A DNA stretch of 64,000 bases from Rhyacichthys aspro (lineage: Eukaryota > Chordata > Actinopteri > Gobiiformes > Rhyacichthyidae), in assembly GCA_036850595.1 (NCBI GenBank), contig CM072156.1, positions 18,589,483 through 18,653,482 on the forward strand, in the 5' to 3' direction. The translations under genes and the position numbers were made by a program. Shown here one piece after another: positions 47,531-61,961 of the stretch. The number at the start of each line of letters is the position of its first letter. Positions within the stretch are counted from its first letter, which is position 1. The notes below the pieces were generated by a model. That model was not told where the DNA came from. It did not search any database and saw only the letters and a list, made by a program, of their open reading frames with translations.

Positions 47531-50500
47531 ATAAATGCAGCTTTTAAGTGTATATTGAAAATCTCACATCGTTATAGTTTTTCAATAGACAATGTTATCA
47601 ACAAGACAGCATGATGGATAATCAAAACATATATGTAAATATATTGGCTATGCCTTATTGACATTTTTTTTCCAAATTGGTCCCAATGTGGTCTCCCAGA
47701 AGAGGACTAACTTGGGTTCACTATAGGAGTCACATTATAACTTAAAAATAATAATAACATGGGAAATCTATGCTTTTAATATGTTTGTGTCTGCCATTAT
47801 TAACTATAGCCATAGCTATGGCCCACTCTGACAGGGGCCCCTCCACCTCAAGATTTCCATATTTTATACTCAATATTTTCCATTTCTATCTCATCAGATT
47901 CTTGTAAACACTGTCCAAGCCCGTCAGGAAACCCACAGCTCTCAAAATGCAACTAAAACACAAGTTAACGTCATTAGCAACATCTGGTTTTCTTTCAATG
48001 ATCTCTGCACATGAACAGATAAAAAAAAAAATCTAATCTTACTAATTAATCTCGAAGCTGAGTATGGCGCTGTAATGAAACACAATCTAAACACACAAAT
48101 CAGGAGCATGCTCAAGCCTCAATTCCATCGCGAGGCCATGGAAAATCAATTGGCTCAAAATGGAAGCTGCCTCAGTCCACTTACTGCAGAGATGTGCCCA
48201 TCGGAGTAAAGAGCCGAGAGGGAAACTCTTTAGTTAATCCCATTGTGAGTCTTTCAGTCACATCTGCAGCTGCTTTGGGAACACATTTTACAATTAAATG
48301 TATCTTTTGTGTTCTGGTGTTGCATCATTGGATTAGTTCAGACAGAGGTGTGATGTAATATTCTTCCGTTGGGAATATATAACCCGACAGTCAGTAATGA
48401 TGGGTTGAATAATGGGAAGAAGAAGAGGAATGTAACGTATTGCAAGAAATCTCTCTCTTTTTCTGACACTGTTACTCATCTTGTTGTGCCACTGATTATA
48501 GACTATAATTTCAGAGCCACAACGACAATTTTATCAAGAACTATCAAAAATTATTCACCGTGAAGAGAGACAGAGACTCTTTCTTTCATTGTTTTTATCA
48601 TAAGTTATCGGTGGTGGAACATACACTAATGTTGCAGACTTCTTGTTTGACAGATTTACACTGACTGTGAACGCAAGGTGTCATGTCTCTATCTCGGATT
48701 CATCTTCTCAAAGGTGTTAGTGTTCCCTTTAACTATTTGTGTTTCAGTGCGTCTCTTCCACATCCTCCCACCTTGGTAGTTTCCCTGCATTTTCGAATCA
48801 GAAAAATAATCAAATCTAATTAAACATGAAATAAATTCATTTTTTGGACTGAAACTATTTTTTTTTGTAAAGAAGGAGCTTCCCAGATATGTACAGCTCT
48901 ATGTGGTACACTTCTACAGGGATATTCATTTGTCCACACTGACAGAAATCCAATTCATGTAATATATTAACAATACAATTAACATACACAGCGTTTTTAA
49001 GGTGAGGGCTTCATGCATTGCTTGCAGAGTGAGCAAAAAATATTTATTTTGGCAGATTACAGCTTTATACTCACCTCCACCATTTTTAAAAAATGGTTTT
49101 GAAACTTCTTGCTTGTTTAAAATTTACTAGATATACTATTTATCTTTTTTCACTTCATGTATGTCTCATCCTCTTGGTGCTGCTTGATGCTGTGTCCATT
49201 AAATAAAAGGCCAAAGCAATCTATTGTTTACAGTATGCACTGCAGCAAAACCTGCTGTAAATGTGGCACTGATGTGTCTATTGTAAATTAGGTGTAAAAG
49301 ATTCTGTCTTATAAACGGGAAAGCAGTGAGGAGAGACCAAAGAGAGCTTTTCCAAACTGTCTATTCATAAAGACGAGAGCTAGACAAAGGAACAGGCATC
49401 ATACCTGTCTGTAAACCATTTAAGATTTAAGATGCATGACCTCCAGACTGAGACACTCTTTCTTCCCCACAGCCAGACTATTCTCAAAAAGAACAAAACA
49501 AGTCACTCTTTTTATCCTCCCAAGTGTCCATGTTGATAACATATGCACTGTGGCTGAAGACCTCCTCCAGACTATGAAGCATAAGGCAAAATCATGCAGA
49601 GCCATCTGATGATGATTTAATGATGCTCCTAATCTGCATGATTAAAGTGACTGTAGAGTAGGACGAACCAACGGTGGATAAAAAGACGTAGGAAGTCCAG
49701 CACCACACACATCTTAATTCTCAAATGATTTAAAAACCATTGCGGGAAACCATTGCAGAAATAGCTATAAAAATGTCCTTCCTGTGAACAATGCAGGGAC
49801 TGAAACATCTGCACAAATCACAAGTGTTTTGTGCCAAACTCACCCACATGCAAAGTCAAATATAGCGCAGATTGTTCCCTCAAAAGCAGCAGGTGGTCGC
49901 TCCGTTTGCCACCTGTTTATTTCACCCATAATTCTGGGGTAATGTATTGAAGCACAATGAGCAGCTGCAGACTTTCTCCACAACGCTGATGAACCACCCA
50001 GAAATCTCAGAAATGTTGAAGCTCATCCCAGATTCCCCCTAAACAGAAGTCAGAGCAAAAGAAGGCAAAAAATATTACAGCCTGAACCATGATTGGCCAC
50101 TGGTCTCTACAATCTCAATGGTGGATATTGAGGATGTATAGGAAGAGGTCTCCAGTGATATCAGGGCAACACTATTGGCATTTCAGCTGTAATACACTAA
50201 TAATGAAAGGATGGCAGGACGTGAGAATATGACGAGATGTCAATATTCACTTCACAACACACTTGAGAAAGAACAGATGCCAGCTGTAAACCGTGAAAAT
50301 GCACCTGAAGCCCACATCTACGGCGCTACATAGATGTTATATATATCTGTGAGTACTATTGATTTCTTATTATGGAAGCTGCCATGTGTTTACAGTGTGA
50401 TTTTGTAAGGGTCTCTGCAGGAGACAGAAGGGGGCTGTGTGAATGTCATACTATGATCAATAAACCGTAAAAACTAAACAGGTTTTCACACCAGAATGAC

Positions 50501-52974
50501 CACGGGGGTCTTTTTTTACCTTTCTTATATATGTAACTTTGTTCATAGAAAAAACAAATATCTCCCACTCCATGATTTTTTCAGCAATGCACCATTATAC
50601 ATCAGGAAACACGAGGAGGGAAATAGTTAGAGTCACAAATACAGCTATTAAAATGACACAAAAACAACTGAAATTGAGCTGAAATTGTTTTCTTTTTTTT
50701 AACATGACAAAACATCAAACGCGTTTTTCTCCACACTCTGTTGTTTTCTTTTTGGTTTGCTTTTTCCAATTTCAAATAAGCTATAAACATTTTCAGTGAG
50801 GAATAAAAAACAAGAAAAGATATTTAACTGTGAAGAAATCTAATAAAATAATAAGAAAAAGTGAAGGTATGTATGTATTTATTTATTTATCTATATATAT
50901 ATCAGCACTTGTAAAGAAACAAGCTTGACCCCTGCCCTAGACCCAACAACAGAGATACTATTTAGACAACAACAATTATAGCCTGGTGCTTCTAGTGTTG
51001 GTGATTGAACACACATAAACTGGTATCACCATGGCAACTACAGTTTACATACATAGGAATAGAAACCACAGGGCACTGATTGGTTAAAAGCCAGACACTC
51101 ATAACACGGGCTGTTCAAATGAGGAAATATCAAGGTTTTTCTAGATATCTGTCAGAAAATGGAAAAATCACCTCAAAAACCAAATAGTCCAGATTGAATC
51201 GGGATGCAACTGTTTGTAATAATTTCTGAAATACAGACAACCCTGCAAAATATCATAAATAACAACTGCTTTCCCAATATTTAAAGCTAAATGCAACCAT
51301 CTCCTATCTTTTACTCTAACCTAAAGCACTGAAAAGTATAGATAATAGATGAATTTTCTTTGCCTCAAACAGAGAAACTCCTACACAATGTCAAACAAGA
51401 AAAAGTGTTGTGAATCCAGAAAGAGGGAAGAGTGGAGGGAAGTGTTTATTATAAAATACTGCAGTACAATAAGATGGATTCCTCACGTTTTAGAGTCTAA
51501 TTTGTCTGGAGCTGATTCAATACTTGCCAGACGAGTTTCCTGTTTTAAACGGGGTCGGAGCACAGCCGTGACCCGAGCAGCTCCACTCCCGATGATTAGC
51601 AGGTTTCCTGGAGAGTTACATTTTCTGACCATAGTTGGAGAAGCTCACAATCAGGGCTTTTGAGCACAAAGTTACAGCTCAAACAAGTAAGTGAAAGACT
51701 GGGGCTTGGGTTTCAAGTATTTCCACCTGCAGTTTTGGACACATCCACTGCTCATTAATTTGACTATAAAAGTAGATTCGGGAGAAAAAGACAAAAATCG
51801 CCTTGAGGACAGGCAGTGAACGAGCTGAACCAATATAATTTAACAGTATAAAAAAACGTATGTATTTCTTACTCTTTTATGAAGAAACGATGAGTTAAAT
51901 TTGAATGATTTCATCAAGAATTAAGCATTGATTGATGGTTGATGTTCTGCGTCTGTCTTTGGATCTTTGTACTTTTAGTTTTTATTGAATCTTATAAATA
52001 CATCACAGCATTTCTGCACAATTTACTTTGACTTTACTAAAAGAAGTTGATCTGTTACGATGACATTGCCCACTTCTTAAAGAATGGATTGTCTATGAGA
52101 TTTATAGCTGCAGACAAAGTGTAAAAGTATGTCACAATACCTTACTGTACAATACAATACCTATAACTTTAAAACTCATCCTTTCTGAAGACAGTTTGGG
52201 TTTATGGAGCTAGACATGACCATATTTGGACTAAAGTCAGAGCACAAAGCTGGGCCTTGTGGAGGTGGGGGTGTAGTTCAGTCATGGTGTCCAGCACAAA
52301 GGTGATTCTAGGGTTAGGACTCTAGAGGCACTGAGGCTCCTCATGACTCCACCAGGCAAACACTGTCAAATGAAACCTCTTTAACAGGTTTGCAGACATT
52401 TTCACACACAAGTATGTTGGTCTCTGTAGTAGGGGGTCATGATGGGGTTACAGGAAGTGCCGCGTTGTTGTAAGCAGTATAATTACATCCCCTTCAGTGT
52501 TTAGTTTTGCTGTAGCATTGGACTGTGTATTAAATGCTTTAAAAAGACATGATTTGAATATGCAGATGGTTTATGATTGAACAGAGCTGAAAGAGAGCTG
52601 TGAGAATTCATAGAGATGTCAAATCACTGCTCAGCACTGCTCACATTTGATTTTCTGTATTTGTCCAGAACATTTGGAGCTTAAGCCATGGTGAAACGGA
52701 CCGATGACACCTATGACACCAACCATGTCAGTTGTCTATATATGTCAACTAGCATATAACGGTGTCCTAGTTATATGCCAATGTTAATGCTTGTAGTCAT
52801 TAAAGTCCATCAAACATTCATTGTGGAAGCACATTAAAAAGGCATTACCCATTGTTTTCTTCTGGCATTTAAGGAAGACTGTGTAATCATCCAAAAGCAT
52901 ATTGAAACAAAGCTGAGGGAAAAAAAAAACCTTAAGACTTTATTATTAAGAATTTTAACAGATAAGGATGTTCA

Positions 52975-53110
52975 GCCTATACTGGAAGCTCTGGCCAATG
53001 ACACCCTTGCCCCCATTGTTATGGATGCTCCCATTGGTCTACACCGATGTCAACAAGGAAATAATGGCTACGGATAAAATATGGAAACCCCCAATTCCAG
53101 CTTTTGTTTG
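52975..53110 (-). repeat. dispersed repeat family B, copy 3
   Basis: TCTACACCGATGTCAACAAG and GGAAATAATGGCTACGG reverse the family B block at 31765-31790; CCAATTCCAGC follows. Confidence 0.6.
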
Positions 53111-53805
53111 TCTACTTACAAAAACAAAAGTGTAAAAATAATTGTAGAAGTTAAGGTAAGCTTCTTCTTTGGTCTGATGTAATGCCTTAGTCTGACTAGT
53201 CGCCATTTTGTATTTTGTAAAGTTGAATGCAAGTCAGTGGGAGCCACCAGTCAATCGTACACACTGGCTGTTATCTATAAAAGTTTATATTCAATAAAAC
53301 TACCCCATAAAAGATGCCTCTGAGTCTTATCATCAGCAGTAAGTTAACTCAGCCAAACGCCATATTGTTTCCCATCACAGCTCTCTCTCTCACAAAACAA
53401 GCCATAAAACATTTTGACACTTTCTTCCTTTCCAAATTACAACACAAAGCATTTTTCTTTTACGAAAAGCCAATTAAAAAGCCTTGGTTTTTTTTGGTTT
53501 TTTTTGTATGAGCCTTGAGTCGCTGACATGGCCCATCGCACCAGAAGGGCCCTGAACAGGCTTTACTCCAGTGATGGATGGTGCTTCGGGGAATAGACGC
53601 TGCACTGTGTCACTGTGCTGTCATATATACGCTGAATCAATACATACTTGCTCAGCAGAGGCCACAGCTGTCGACACAGATGACACATGGCAAGTTGGTC
53701 AAGCCTTTCTTCTTCTCCCGTTTTGCTTTGAACATCTACACTTTACAAGAGCAGTACTGGAGACTCAAAAAACATACACAGATACACATAATATTTAGAT
53801 TAAAC

Positions 53806-54145
53806 TGGACTTGTCTTGGTCTTGTCATGGTCCTGATCCTTAAAAGTTTTTCAAGGATCATTCTTTTTTACTCTGATCTCGGACATCAAGACCAATAAAA
53901 ACCAACCAAGACCAACCAAGACCACAAATGGCATATTCTTGGGATTGAATGAAAACTTCTATTATATTGTATTCAGTTAAAAATCAGTCTCCTTCCCTAA
54001 ACACTAACCTCTATGAGTCTGGTCTAAGATTGGACTTGGACTGTAGAGATTTGTGAACTGTTGTAACCCTTTTATCTATTACAGTGTATCGTGCTCTGGT
54101 CTCGAACATGACTTGGTCTCGGTCAGTGCGGTCTTGACAACAACT
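53806..54145. repeat. GGTCTTG-rich dispersed repeat
   Basis: Repeated GGTCTTG/CCAAGACC motifs, including three near-tandem ACCAACCAAGACC units around 53900, then TTGACTTGG-like motifs to the end GTCTTGACAACAACTCAGTC. It resembles a common fish repeat. A related fragment may lie near 59890-59950. Confidence 0.6.
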
Positions 54146-56554
54146 CAGTCATCTTTCTTTCTAAATATAATAAATATATGCTATATATTTAATGTCAGCT
54201 TCTCTACTTCACAAGAACAGAGAAATAATGGCTGATTAAAAATAGTCAAGATATCAAAGGTCAGAATATGCGAACAGTTTCATGGCATGTTATCATTGCT
54301 AAAGAGCTTTCGGGTGACTTTAACAAGTATTAGATTGTATGAATACTGTATGAAGATCGCATTATTCTGCATAATGCATTGTTAAATCTGAGCCACGGAA
54401 TGACTGGAGGCGTTATCTGAAGCAAATGCATTACTTAAGCAGAATTTTACATGAACACGTTTTTTTTTTTTTCTAAACAAGAGCTGATGTGTCTATCTGA
54501 TGTGTGTTTTAAATTGAGGCTGGTCTTGACTCTAGTATGACTAATGCAACACCTTGTCCCTGATCCTACACGTTACCATGCCCCTAAGAGAAGAGCTAGG
54601 AAACCTTTTATCCCTTTGACACTGACCAAGCTCTGTTCTGGAGAGTCTCTGAACTTTGGTGCTTTTTGAAGCGGCTCACGTTCAAGCTGAACACAGTTTC
54701 CACAGCTCCGCATCAACAACAAGGGGTTCTGCTTAGTTTAGTTTATTCCTTATTTGTCAGGGAGCATGTATAAATTCATTCATCTCACATTAAAAGAGAT
54801 CAGCTTGAGCTACTTTCCATCCACGTTGCCTGGGCAGGTGAGCACAATAATAAAAAAGAGAAAAGCACAAAATAGAGGTTATTTCATAGCATTTCGTTGA
54901 CATAAAGATGATATAAAAGAGGCAGAACAATGCAAAATCTAGAGATGATAGAAAAGTTGATATTTTAGATTTTTTTATGTCTAGGGAAAAAGATCTACAA
55001 ACAACTTCAAACTGCCTGTGAACTAGTTCCATACTTTGATGGATGTGCAAAGGCTTTATAGGGATTATACTTTTTAAAGTTTTTTCAGATACTGTTAACG
55101 TTGGCTCTGGGGCTAAAGCATGTGCATAAATTGTGTTTTCTTGCTGTCTTCTTATCACCTGCACACTTTATTTATGGGGTTGGATTAAAATTATACAAAA
55201 GTGATGTATGGGCAAAGCGGCGATAAACAACAGCTGCAACGTGGCGCTGGCCAAAGATAACCTGCAACTATACAGTGTGGGTGATAAGAGGAAAACAACA
55301 AAGCGCAATTTATGTGCATTTCCGGACCAGTGTTCACGCTATCAAAACGTAAACAGACGAGACGGTAATATAAGTAAATACGTGAGTCATTTATGATGCC
55401 ATTTATATCAAGGATTGGTAAAAAACAGTAATTTCAGGCTAGAAAAGAACATGATGCTGTGTTTTTTTGACAAAATCCTTGGAAATGACTCCATGTATGA
55501 CTAGGAAATGTGATTCTTGGTACTTTGAGACGAATGTTTTGTGCCTTTAAGGACATATGCATCATTGATATACTGAAAACTCTGAACACACACTGTACAA
55601 AACACTATGTGCTTTTGTATTGACATTTGGAGGCCCAATTAAGCTTATTAACTATAAGTTGAGTATAGGTTGTACCTCCTCTACCCACCTGTGTTTGTGA
55701 ATATACCATGTCAGCGTGAAATCTCAGCTGAAGTGGAGGCCTTTGAGTGTTTACGGGAATAATTAACTTGTAAGGGTGCCTGCATTCGCCAACATGTGGG
55801 TGTCGGAGACCAATACATAATTCATGAATGTGAGCATTTGGAGGAAGGGCGGCTGCTCTTTTGACTTTGGCTGCCAGCCGAGGCAAAAGAGCAGTTTAGC
55901 TAACGGGATGCCACTTATCACAGCTTCTTGACACCCAAAGCCCAATTTAGTGGAAAAAGCAGCTCTGTTATTAACTGGGTGTGTTTGTGGGCCGAATACA
56001 TATAGGTAAACAGTCCATATACATCTTTGATTGACGTCTATTGATCGGCTGTTTGTGTGTGTTCTCAGTGACGTCCTCCAGGTAGTTTTAGTACATTGAT
56101 TGGCTGTCTTTTAGCTGTGTTATGTAAACAAATTATAGGACATACCTAGCTGCTCCAAACAGAAATATACTTCAAAGGTGTTTTTAAAGATGCCCTGATT
56201 TTCACAGGTTTTTTTTTTTTTTTTTGGTAAAATGCCACTCTTTTGCCACTTTTTGCTTCTTATGTCTATATTGGTGACTTAAATTTTTTTTTTTCTCAAG
56301 AGGCAGGAGGTTTGTTAAGGTGGTGGATGGCACATAAGTAGCATTTTTTGATAAAATTTTGCTTCTTGCTTTTCGTGCATTCAGGGATAAAGAGTGGTAT
56401 GTTCATTGGGAGATGTTTATGATGAATACTCTTTCTCTCTTTATATTTTAGTCATTAAAAGTGGTCAAATGTGGGGTGTGTTCATTATTTAACCACATCT
56501 GTTGGTGCAAATTGCAGTTCAACAGCTGACTATCTAACATCTGACTACTACTAC

Positions 56555-56745
56555 TTTTTAAAGCATGTAAACAGCTATGGTAGCCCATACCGTCTATGAG
56601 AAAAGACACTAGACATTAAAAAAAAAGCAAGAATGTGTTCAAAAAGAAACTGGAGTGTGCTTCACCTTTAGCAGTGCTCAGTTTGTCCTCTCTAGGCCTC
56701 TGTAGAAACTGGAAGTAATGGAACCAAAATAGCCTCCTCCACTGG
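56555..56745 (-). repeat. dispersed repeat family A, copy 3
   Basis: AAAGCATGTAAACAGCTATG, then GGAGTGTGCTTCACC and AGTGCTCAGTTTGTCC, then TCTGTAGAAACTGGAA: the same blocks as 21020-21305 in reverse complement. Confidence 0.7.
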
Positions 56746-57585
56746 CTTCTTTGGCGCCATCAATATTTTGGCATTGTGTTATTAGAAAATTGTGTTTTTT
56801 TATTTATTTCAACCAGACTGTATACAACAACATTTCACACAATACACTTTTAACTATTGCTCTGCTTTTATTTTCTAACTAGATGTTGTTCTTTCCCATA
56901 TGGTCTGAGCTAATAGTTTTTAATGGTGTGAAGTAGGCATGTATCAATAGATTTATTATTGGACAGTGGCTGTTAAGGGCCGTAATGCAGTAGTACATCT
57001 ATTTAACACTTCACTCATGAGAAAGTATAATTACACTTAGGATGATAAGATGATTTAAGTGTAAAGTTATTTCATTGGGAAGTAAAACTTCATGTAAAGA
57101 GCATATGCATTGTCACTTTGGTGAGCCAAGCTGGAAGCAGTGTTTGAAGGTCTCATGGAGGTCAGGCCTGTTTGCTTAGGTTTATTCCTTCAGACGTTGG
57201 CATAAGATGCAAAAACCACCAAGGCCCAGGAGTAAACAGTTTTACATTCACACAGATTAGAAGAATTGTGCAAGTTAAGCCATACATGGCCATGTCATTG
57301 ACGTGTGTTGTAACCAGAGAGTAAAGATGAAGATGTGTCCTTGGACATGTTCTAGCTTTATTTGTTAATCTACAAAGGCATGTGACAAAAGGTTAAGTCT
57401 CATGACAAAGAATTTAGAATTAAGTTATATGTTTGGAAATAAAATTGTATTTTTGTTCATGAATTGTTATTATTTGCTTATCTATATTTCTATTTCAAAT
57501 TCTTACTCCTTACTTATTCCTATAGGAACTTGTGCTGAGGTGTAGCCTTTGGAAACCCCTCTTATTCAACATCTACGATTGTCGC

Positions 57586-57740
57586 AGGGGTGTCAAACTC
57601 ATTTTTGTTCATGGGCCACATACAGCCCAATTTGATCAGAAGTGGGAGGGACCAGTTAAATAATAGCATAATAAAGTAAGTAACATTTTTTTTTGTCTTT
57701 GTTTTAGTGCAAAGAAGTACAATTACATTATAATGTCAGT
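57586..57740. mobile_element. truncated hAT-type transposon end
   Basis: CAGGGGTGTCAAACTCATTT followed by GTTCATGGGCCACATACAGC is a typical vertebrate hAT terminus. No opposite CAGGGGTGTCAAAC-type end is found in the next 500 bases, so it is truncated. The right boundary is approximate. Confidence 0.75.
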
Positions 57741-59185
57741 GCTCTTATCAACTGCAACTGAAAAAGGCTAATGTTTAAGTTAAAGCCTTGTTGTGTTAAG
57801 CCCTCAGCAGGTATGTGTTCTTAAACTCACCCTCACAGTACGGCTTTGATGCTAATACTATTTTGCAAACAATAACACGGCTTAATTTTACTGCTGCATG
57901 GCTGACCTCCCAACTACAGGTAAACCAGACCCACTACTAATTCATTTATCTTCTCACTTGTCCTTGCAAGCTGTTGTATTTTTCACCAAGGTGAATGCCA
58001 TGGTGGTGCTGAATCCTATATTCCTTGAGCACTGACACTAGCTGCATACACACCAAGCACACAAGTTTCCCATTCTCTTCAGTGCACCCTACACCATGTG
58101 TCTGCTTTTCTCCAGATTGTGCATTGTTGTCATTACTACTCTATTCAAAACAGTGTATCCCCCAGTGAACAAATTAGGAATAGCAGTTACTTTTAATAAA
58201 ACACAGCCTTGAGTAGAAAAAAATCTTAATAAACAACAGGAAAAAAAAAGGAAAAAATACGATCAATAAAACCTAAAAGCAATGGAACGGTTTTGTTAAG
58301 GGCATTTGTAATTGTCGACATAAATAAATCAGAGTTTACCTTTGGATTTGAATTGAAAGAGGTAATAACTGTGATGGAGGCCACATGCTGCACCATGATA
58401 TGATACTTTGTACTTCACTGAACATATGTGAAAGGCAATGGGACGGAGGCAGGCAGCAGAGCAGCATTAACGCGGCGCTGATGAGTTGAGAGGCTGCTAT
58501 TGCTGTGACCAGACTGGCTGCATGTGTGCGTCAGACGTGGGTGTCAGAACTGTTAGGGCATTTGTAGCACCGGACCTATGTCAGAGCCTTGAAGCAGTGG
58601 AGCGGTCTATTTATGCCCTTGGAATTTCAAAAGGACAAACCGAAGAAAGAGGTTACCTGGAGCCATAGCACCTGATTAAGTTACCTTGAGGCAGAGTGCA
58701 TTTGTCTTGTTTTTCTAAGTAGTTCATCTGTAAAAGCACTGACTGGTGAAGAAGGAGAGGCTTAAGTCGACAACATTTGCACAATAATTCCTTTGCTCTG
58801 CTTTGATCATACATCATGAGGCATTTTTTCTTTCTACTAAACAAATGGAGTAGCACTGAAGCAGTCAATACTAGCCAAGTTCACTACACATGCATTTTAT
58901 CAGCGTCATTAATGTAATAGTACACTGAAAGAAAATATAAAGACATTAAGGTAAACACATATTGCAACAGTCAATTTGAATGTTTTTTTTTATTAACTCA
59001 CTAAATTTCACAGTAATTGCGGATATGTGATATTACAGGAATTTTGTAGTAAAGATGCTGATGCAGATGATGTTATAATCAACAATTTTAAAGTTATAAT
59101 GTATAATCACATGCAAAACAACACCAGTTTACATGTTTCTATTATGGGAAAGTTAATACTGAGCAGTGAGATGCACACTTATAAA

Positions 59186-59251
59186 TTTTTTTTTTTTAAA
59201 ATCTTTTTTTCCCCCTCTTTGGGGGGGGGGGGGGGGGTTTTTTTTTTTTTT

Positions 59252-59290
<39 letters not shown>

Positions 59291-59293
59291 GGG
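59186..59293. repeat. homopolymer block: T runs, 17 G, 33 T
   Basis: TCCCCCTCTTT leads into 17 G (59221-59237), 16 T, ATA, 33 T (59257-59289) and GGGG. The open frame read through it (poly-Phe/Gly) is meaningless. The run lengths are likely unreliable. Confidence 0.9.
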
Positions 59294-59439
59294 CATTTTG
59301 GGGTTTTTTCACCAAATTTAAAGTGCACTACAAATAAAATGTATTATTATTATTATTACTTATGTTTCTATTTGAGCACATATTTAAGCTGGAGGTTTAG
59401 AACATTTTGATTTTGGAGGAAAATCACTATTAGAACTGT

Positions 59440-59500
59440 TTCCATTGAGTTGGTTCATACAAAACAGCATGTTCCTGCAGGGCTACCGTAGTTGTCACAT
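59440..59500 (+). repeat. dispersed repeat family A, copy 4 (short)
   Basis: AACAGCATGTTCCTGCAGGG followed by CTACCGTAGTTGTCACATGC matches the 3' block of the family at 21271-21308. Confidence 0.65.
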
Positions 59501-61941
59501 GCTCTATAAACAACACTTCCAACGCTACCTGTTGCCAAACAAAGGTCAAGAACTACACACCAAACCTTTAAATTTCCCAAAATGTTTTTGTAAAGGTGAA
59601 ATTCTTTTTAGGAATGATTTAGTTTATTATCATTTTGTAAAAATACAGTCATTATTGTGTTTGAATTTTAGGTTACACAGTTTACAGTTATGTAGCTACT
59701 ACTTTGATTTTGCAGGTTTTCTTTGTTATTGTTTGACAAAATTACAGTATGCAATCAAGAACATTTCTTTAAAGTGATCTAGTCGAGTATATTCATTAAA
59801 AGTCACCCATCCTTTACCAAGCAGTAGAAATCTGGCCATGAGTTTGTCTCTAATGTGAGAGTGGACTTGTGAGGTTTTGAATTTTACACATGCTCTAGTC
59901 TTGGCCTGAATCTCAGTTCTTTAAAGTCTTGTTCTTGTCTTGTTGTTGGTACACACTGGTTTTAGGTACAACACTAACAGGGTGTACTAACTCTAATGCG
60001 TAGTGTCCAGAGTCACATAAAAAGACATTTGGATCTATTTTGGCTCCATAGAAAGTGATATCTGGAGCAAAGGTGACTGTGGCGTCGCTGCCAAATCACG
60101 GTCACATAGACCTACAGTGTCAAGCCTCTCACACTTAAATGTATGACAGACCACTTTCCAGTAAGATCAGAATAATTACAATTTGGGTTCAACAACAGGA
60201 ACAACAGCCTCTTCAGCAGTTCAGTTGCAGCAACCTGCCATGTGAGAGACTCCACACAAAAGCTCTCAAAGAACCAGATCCAGAGTCAGACAGAGCCATA
60301 ATATATTTTTAAGCTCCTTAAACTGCTCACTAGATCTTCAGCCTGGCTTTATGAAAGTGAAGCAGATAAGAATCACTATGGGTCACCAATGGCAGCATTA
60401 AAAAACAATTTCTCTCTTTGGATAACATCTTGGTACCACTTTAAGTACCTTTTTTTCTGCAGTATGAACATGTAGCACACATATTAATAGACTCCCAGCC
60501 ACATTTATTTTTACCATTACTTCTTAATTACAGGATTACCACAGATTGGTCTAGTGCACCTGTCCTGAGACAAATATAGTCAACAGAGCAGTGAATAAAA
60601 ACCCGGCTTTGTAAATAGTAGCTTTAGCGCTGACAGTACTTCCTTTCTTTTGCACAATCAAGGCACAATTGCTGAGCAGTTGGTTGGCTGGCTCTTAGAG
60701 GGGATAAACACAGGCTATTTCACTGCCACGCGTTCCACTGTGTACCAATCTGCTGCGCTTTGATAAACCTCTGAAGTAGACCAGGTGGGAGCCAGGCCTC
60801 TGTTCATGTGAGGCCTTTTTACATTTTCTTCATATTGTGCTTTGGAGTAAGATATAGACGACACGGTTTGCCTGAGTGATGTTTGTTATTTTACAAGCTT
60901 TTAACGGAGACACTATAAAGTACGGAGACATGAGTGTGAAAAGTTGAAGTGGGTGGCAATCAGAGTTGGCAGATTTGACCTACACCAGCGTGGATTTAAC
61001 ATGTGACTTGAAGCAGCAGGTTGTGTATTTTGTGACACTTTTGAAAGAGGCTTGAGCATGTTGTTTTGAAACAAAAAGCTGAGGGGTTGGGTCATAGAGG
61101 TTAGTATCTTTTAACTTGATTAGTGATTATCTGTTAGTTTTTTAAAGTGTATTTGTGTGTGGTACTTTTGTGACTCAAAGAAAAGAAGATGTGTACAGTG
61201 CATGAGTCTTGGCCTACACAAATCAATTCTTTTGGGGATAGGATTGCGCCCTTGCAGTATATTTTTGCCAAGCAGACCACAGAAACATGCCTTTGCCATC
61301 CGGCTGAGTGAGCCGCCGAAAAGGTACTGCACCGACCTTGACACTAAATGTTTGTATACAGCTGTACACTGCTGAGTCCACACAGAAATCAACTTAAAGT
61401 AATATACCAACTTCATCCAAGAACCACATACATCCTACTCCGGTCAACTGATTTTCCTCTTAATATGAGAAAACCAAAATCAGACAGCCATTTACCAATT
61501 ACCAATCAGAAACAATAAAATGTCAAATACAGAAATGACCATCTTTTTGGTTTAAAAATGAAAATCAAAAAATGATACATGAACCATCTTTTGATTTCTT
61601 ATTAAGTTAACAACGTAAAAATGGAAAAAAGAAATATGACTGGATGTTTATTATTGTGATATGTAGCAACAATTAGCCTACTGAGGGCTAAAGACAATTG
61701 TAGCTGTCTCCTGAGCCGATAGGTGCAGTGATGAAGACATGAACTGAGCCAGTGTGGATCTCAACCTGTCAATTCATTCCACGGTGAACATCATCAAGTC
61801 AATATCCCTGACTCTCCACGCAAATGTTTATTAAACAGACCATATAAACTTACAGTACACAGGTTGCAACAATCTGTTTATCCCTTTACCTCATATCTAC
61901 TACACCGCAAAGGCACTAAAAATGCAAAGTGTGTAAAAAAA

Positions 61942-61961
61942 TAAATAAATAAATAAAAATC
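61942..61961. repeat. (AAAT)n microsatellite
   Basis: About five tandem AAAT units. Confidence 0.8.

Noticed and set aside
51290..51320. CATCTCCTATCTTTTACT resembling the end of the 17635-18296 MITE
   Set aside because: Partial match at one end only; no paired inverted end found.
59027..59410. 127-codon frame with poly-Phe and poly-Gly
   Set aside because: Created by the homopolymer block and likely affected by run-length errors.
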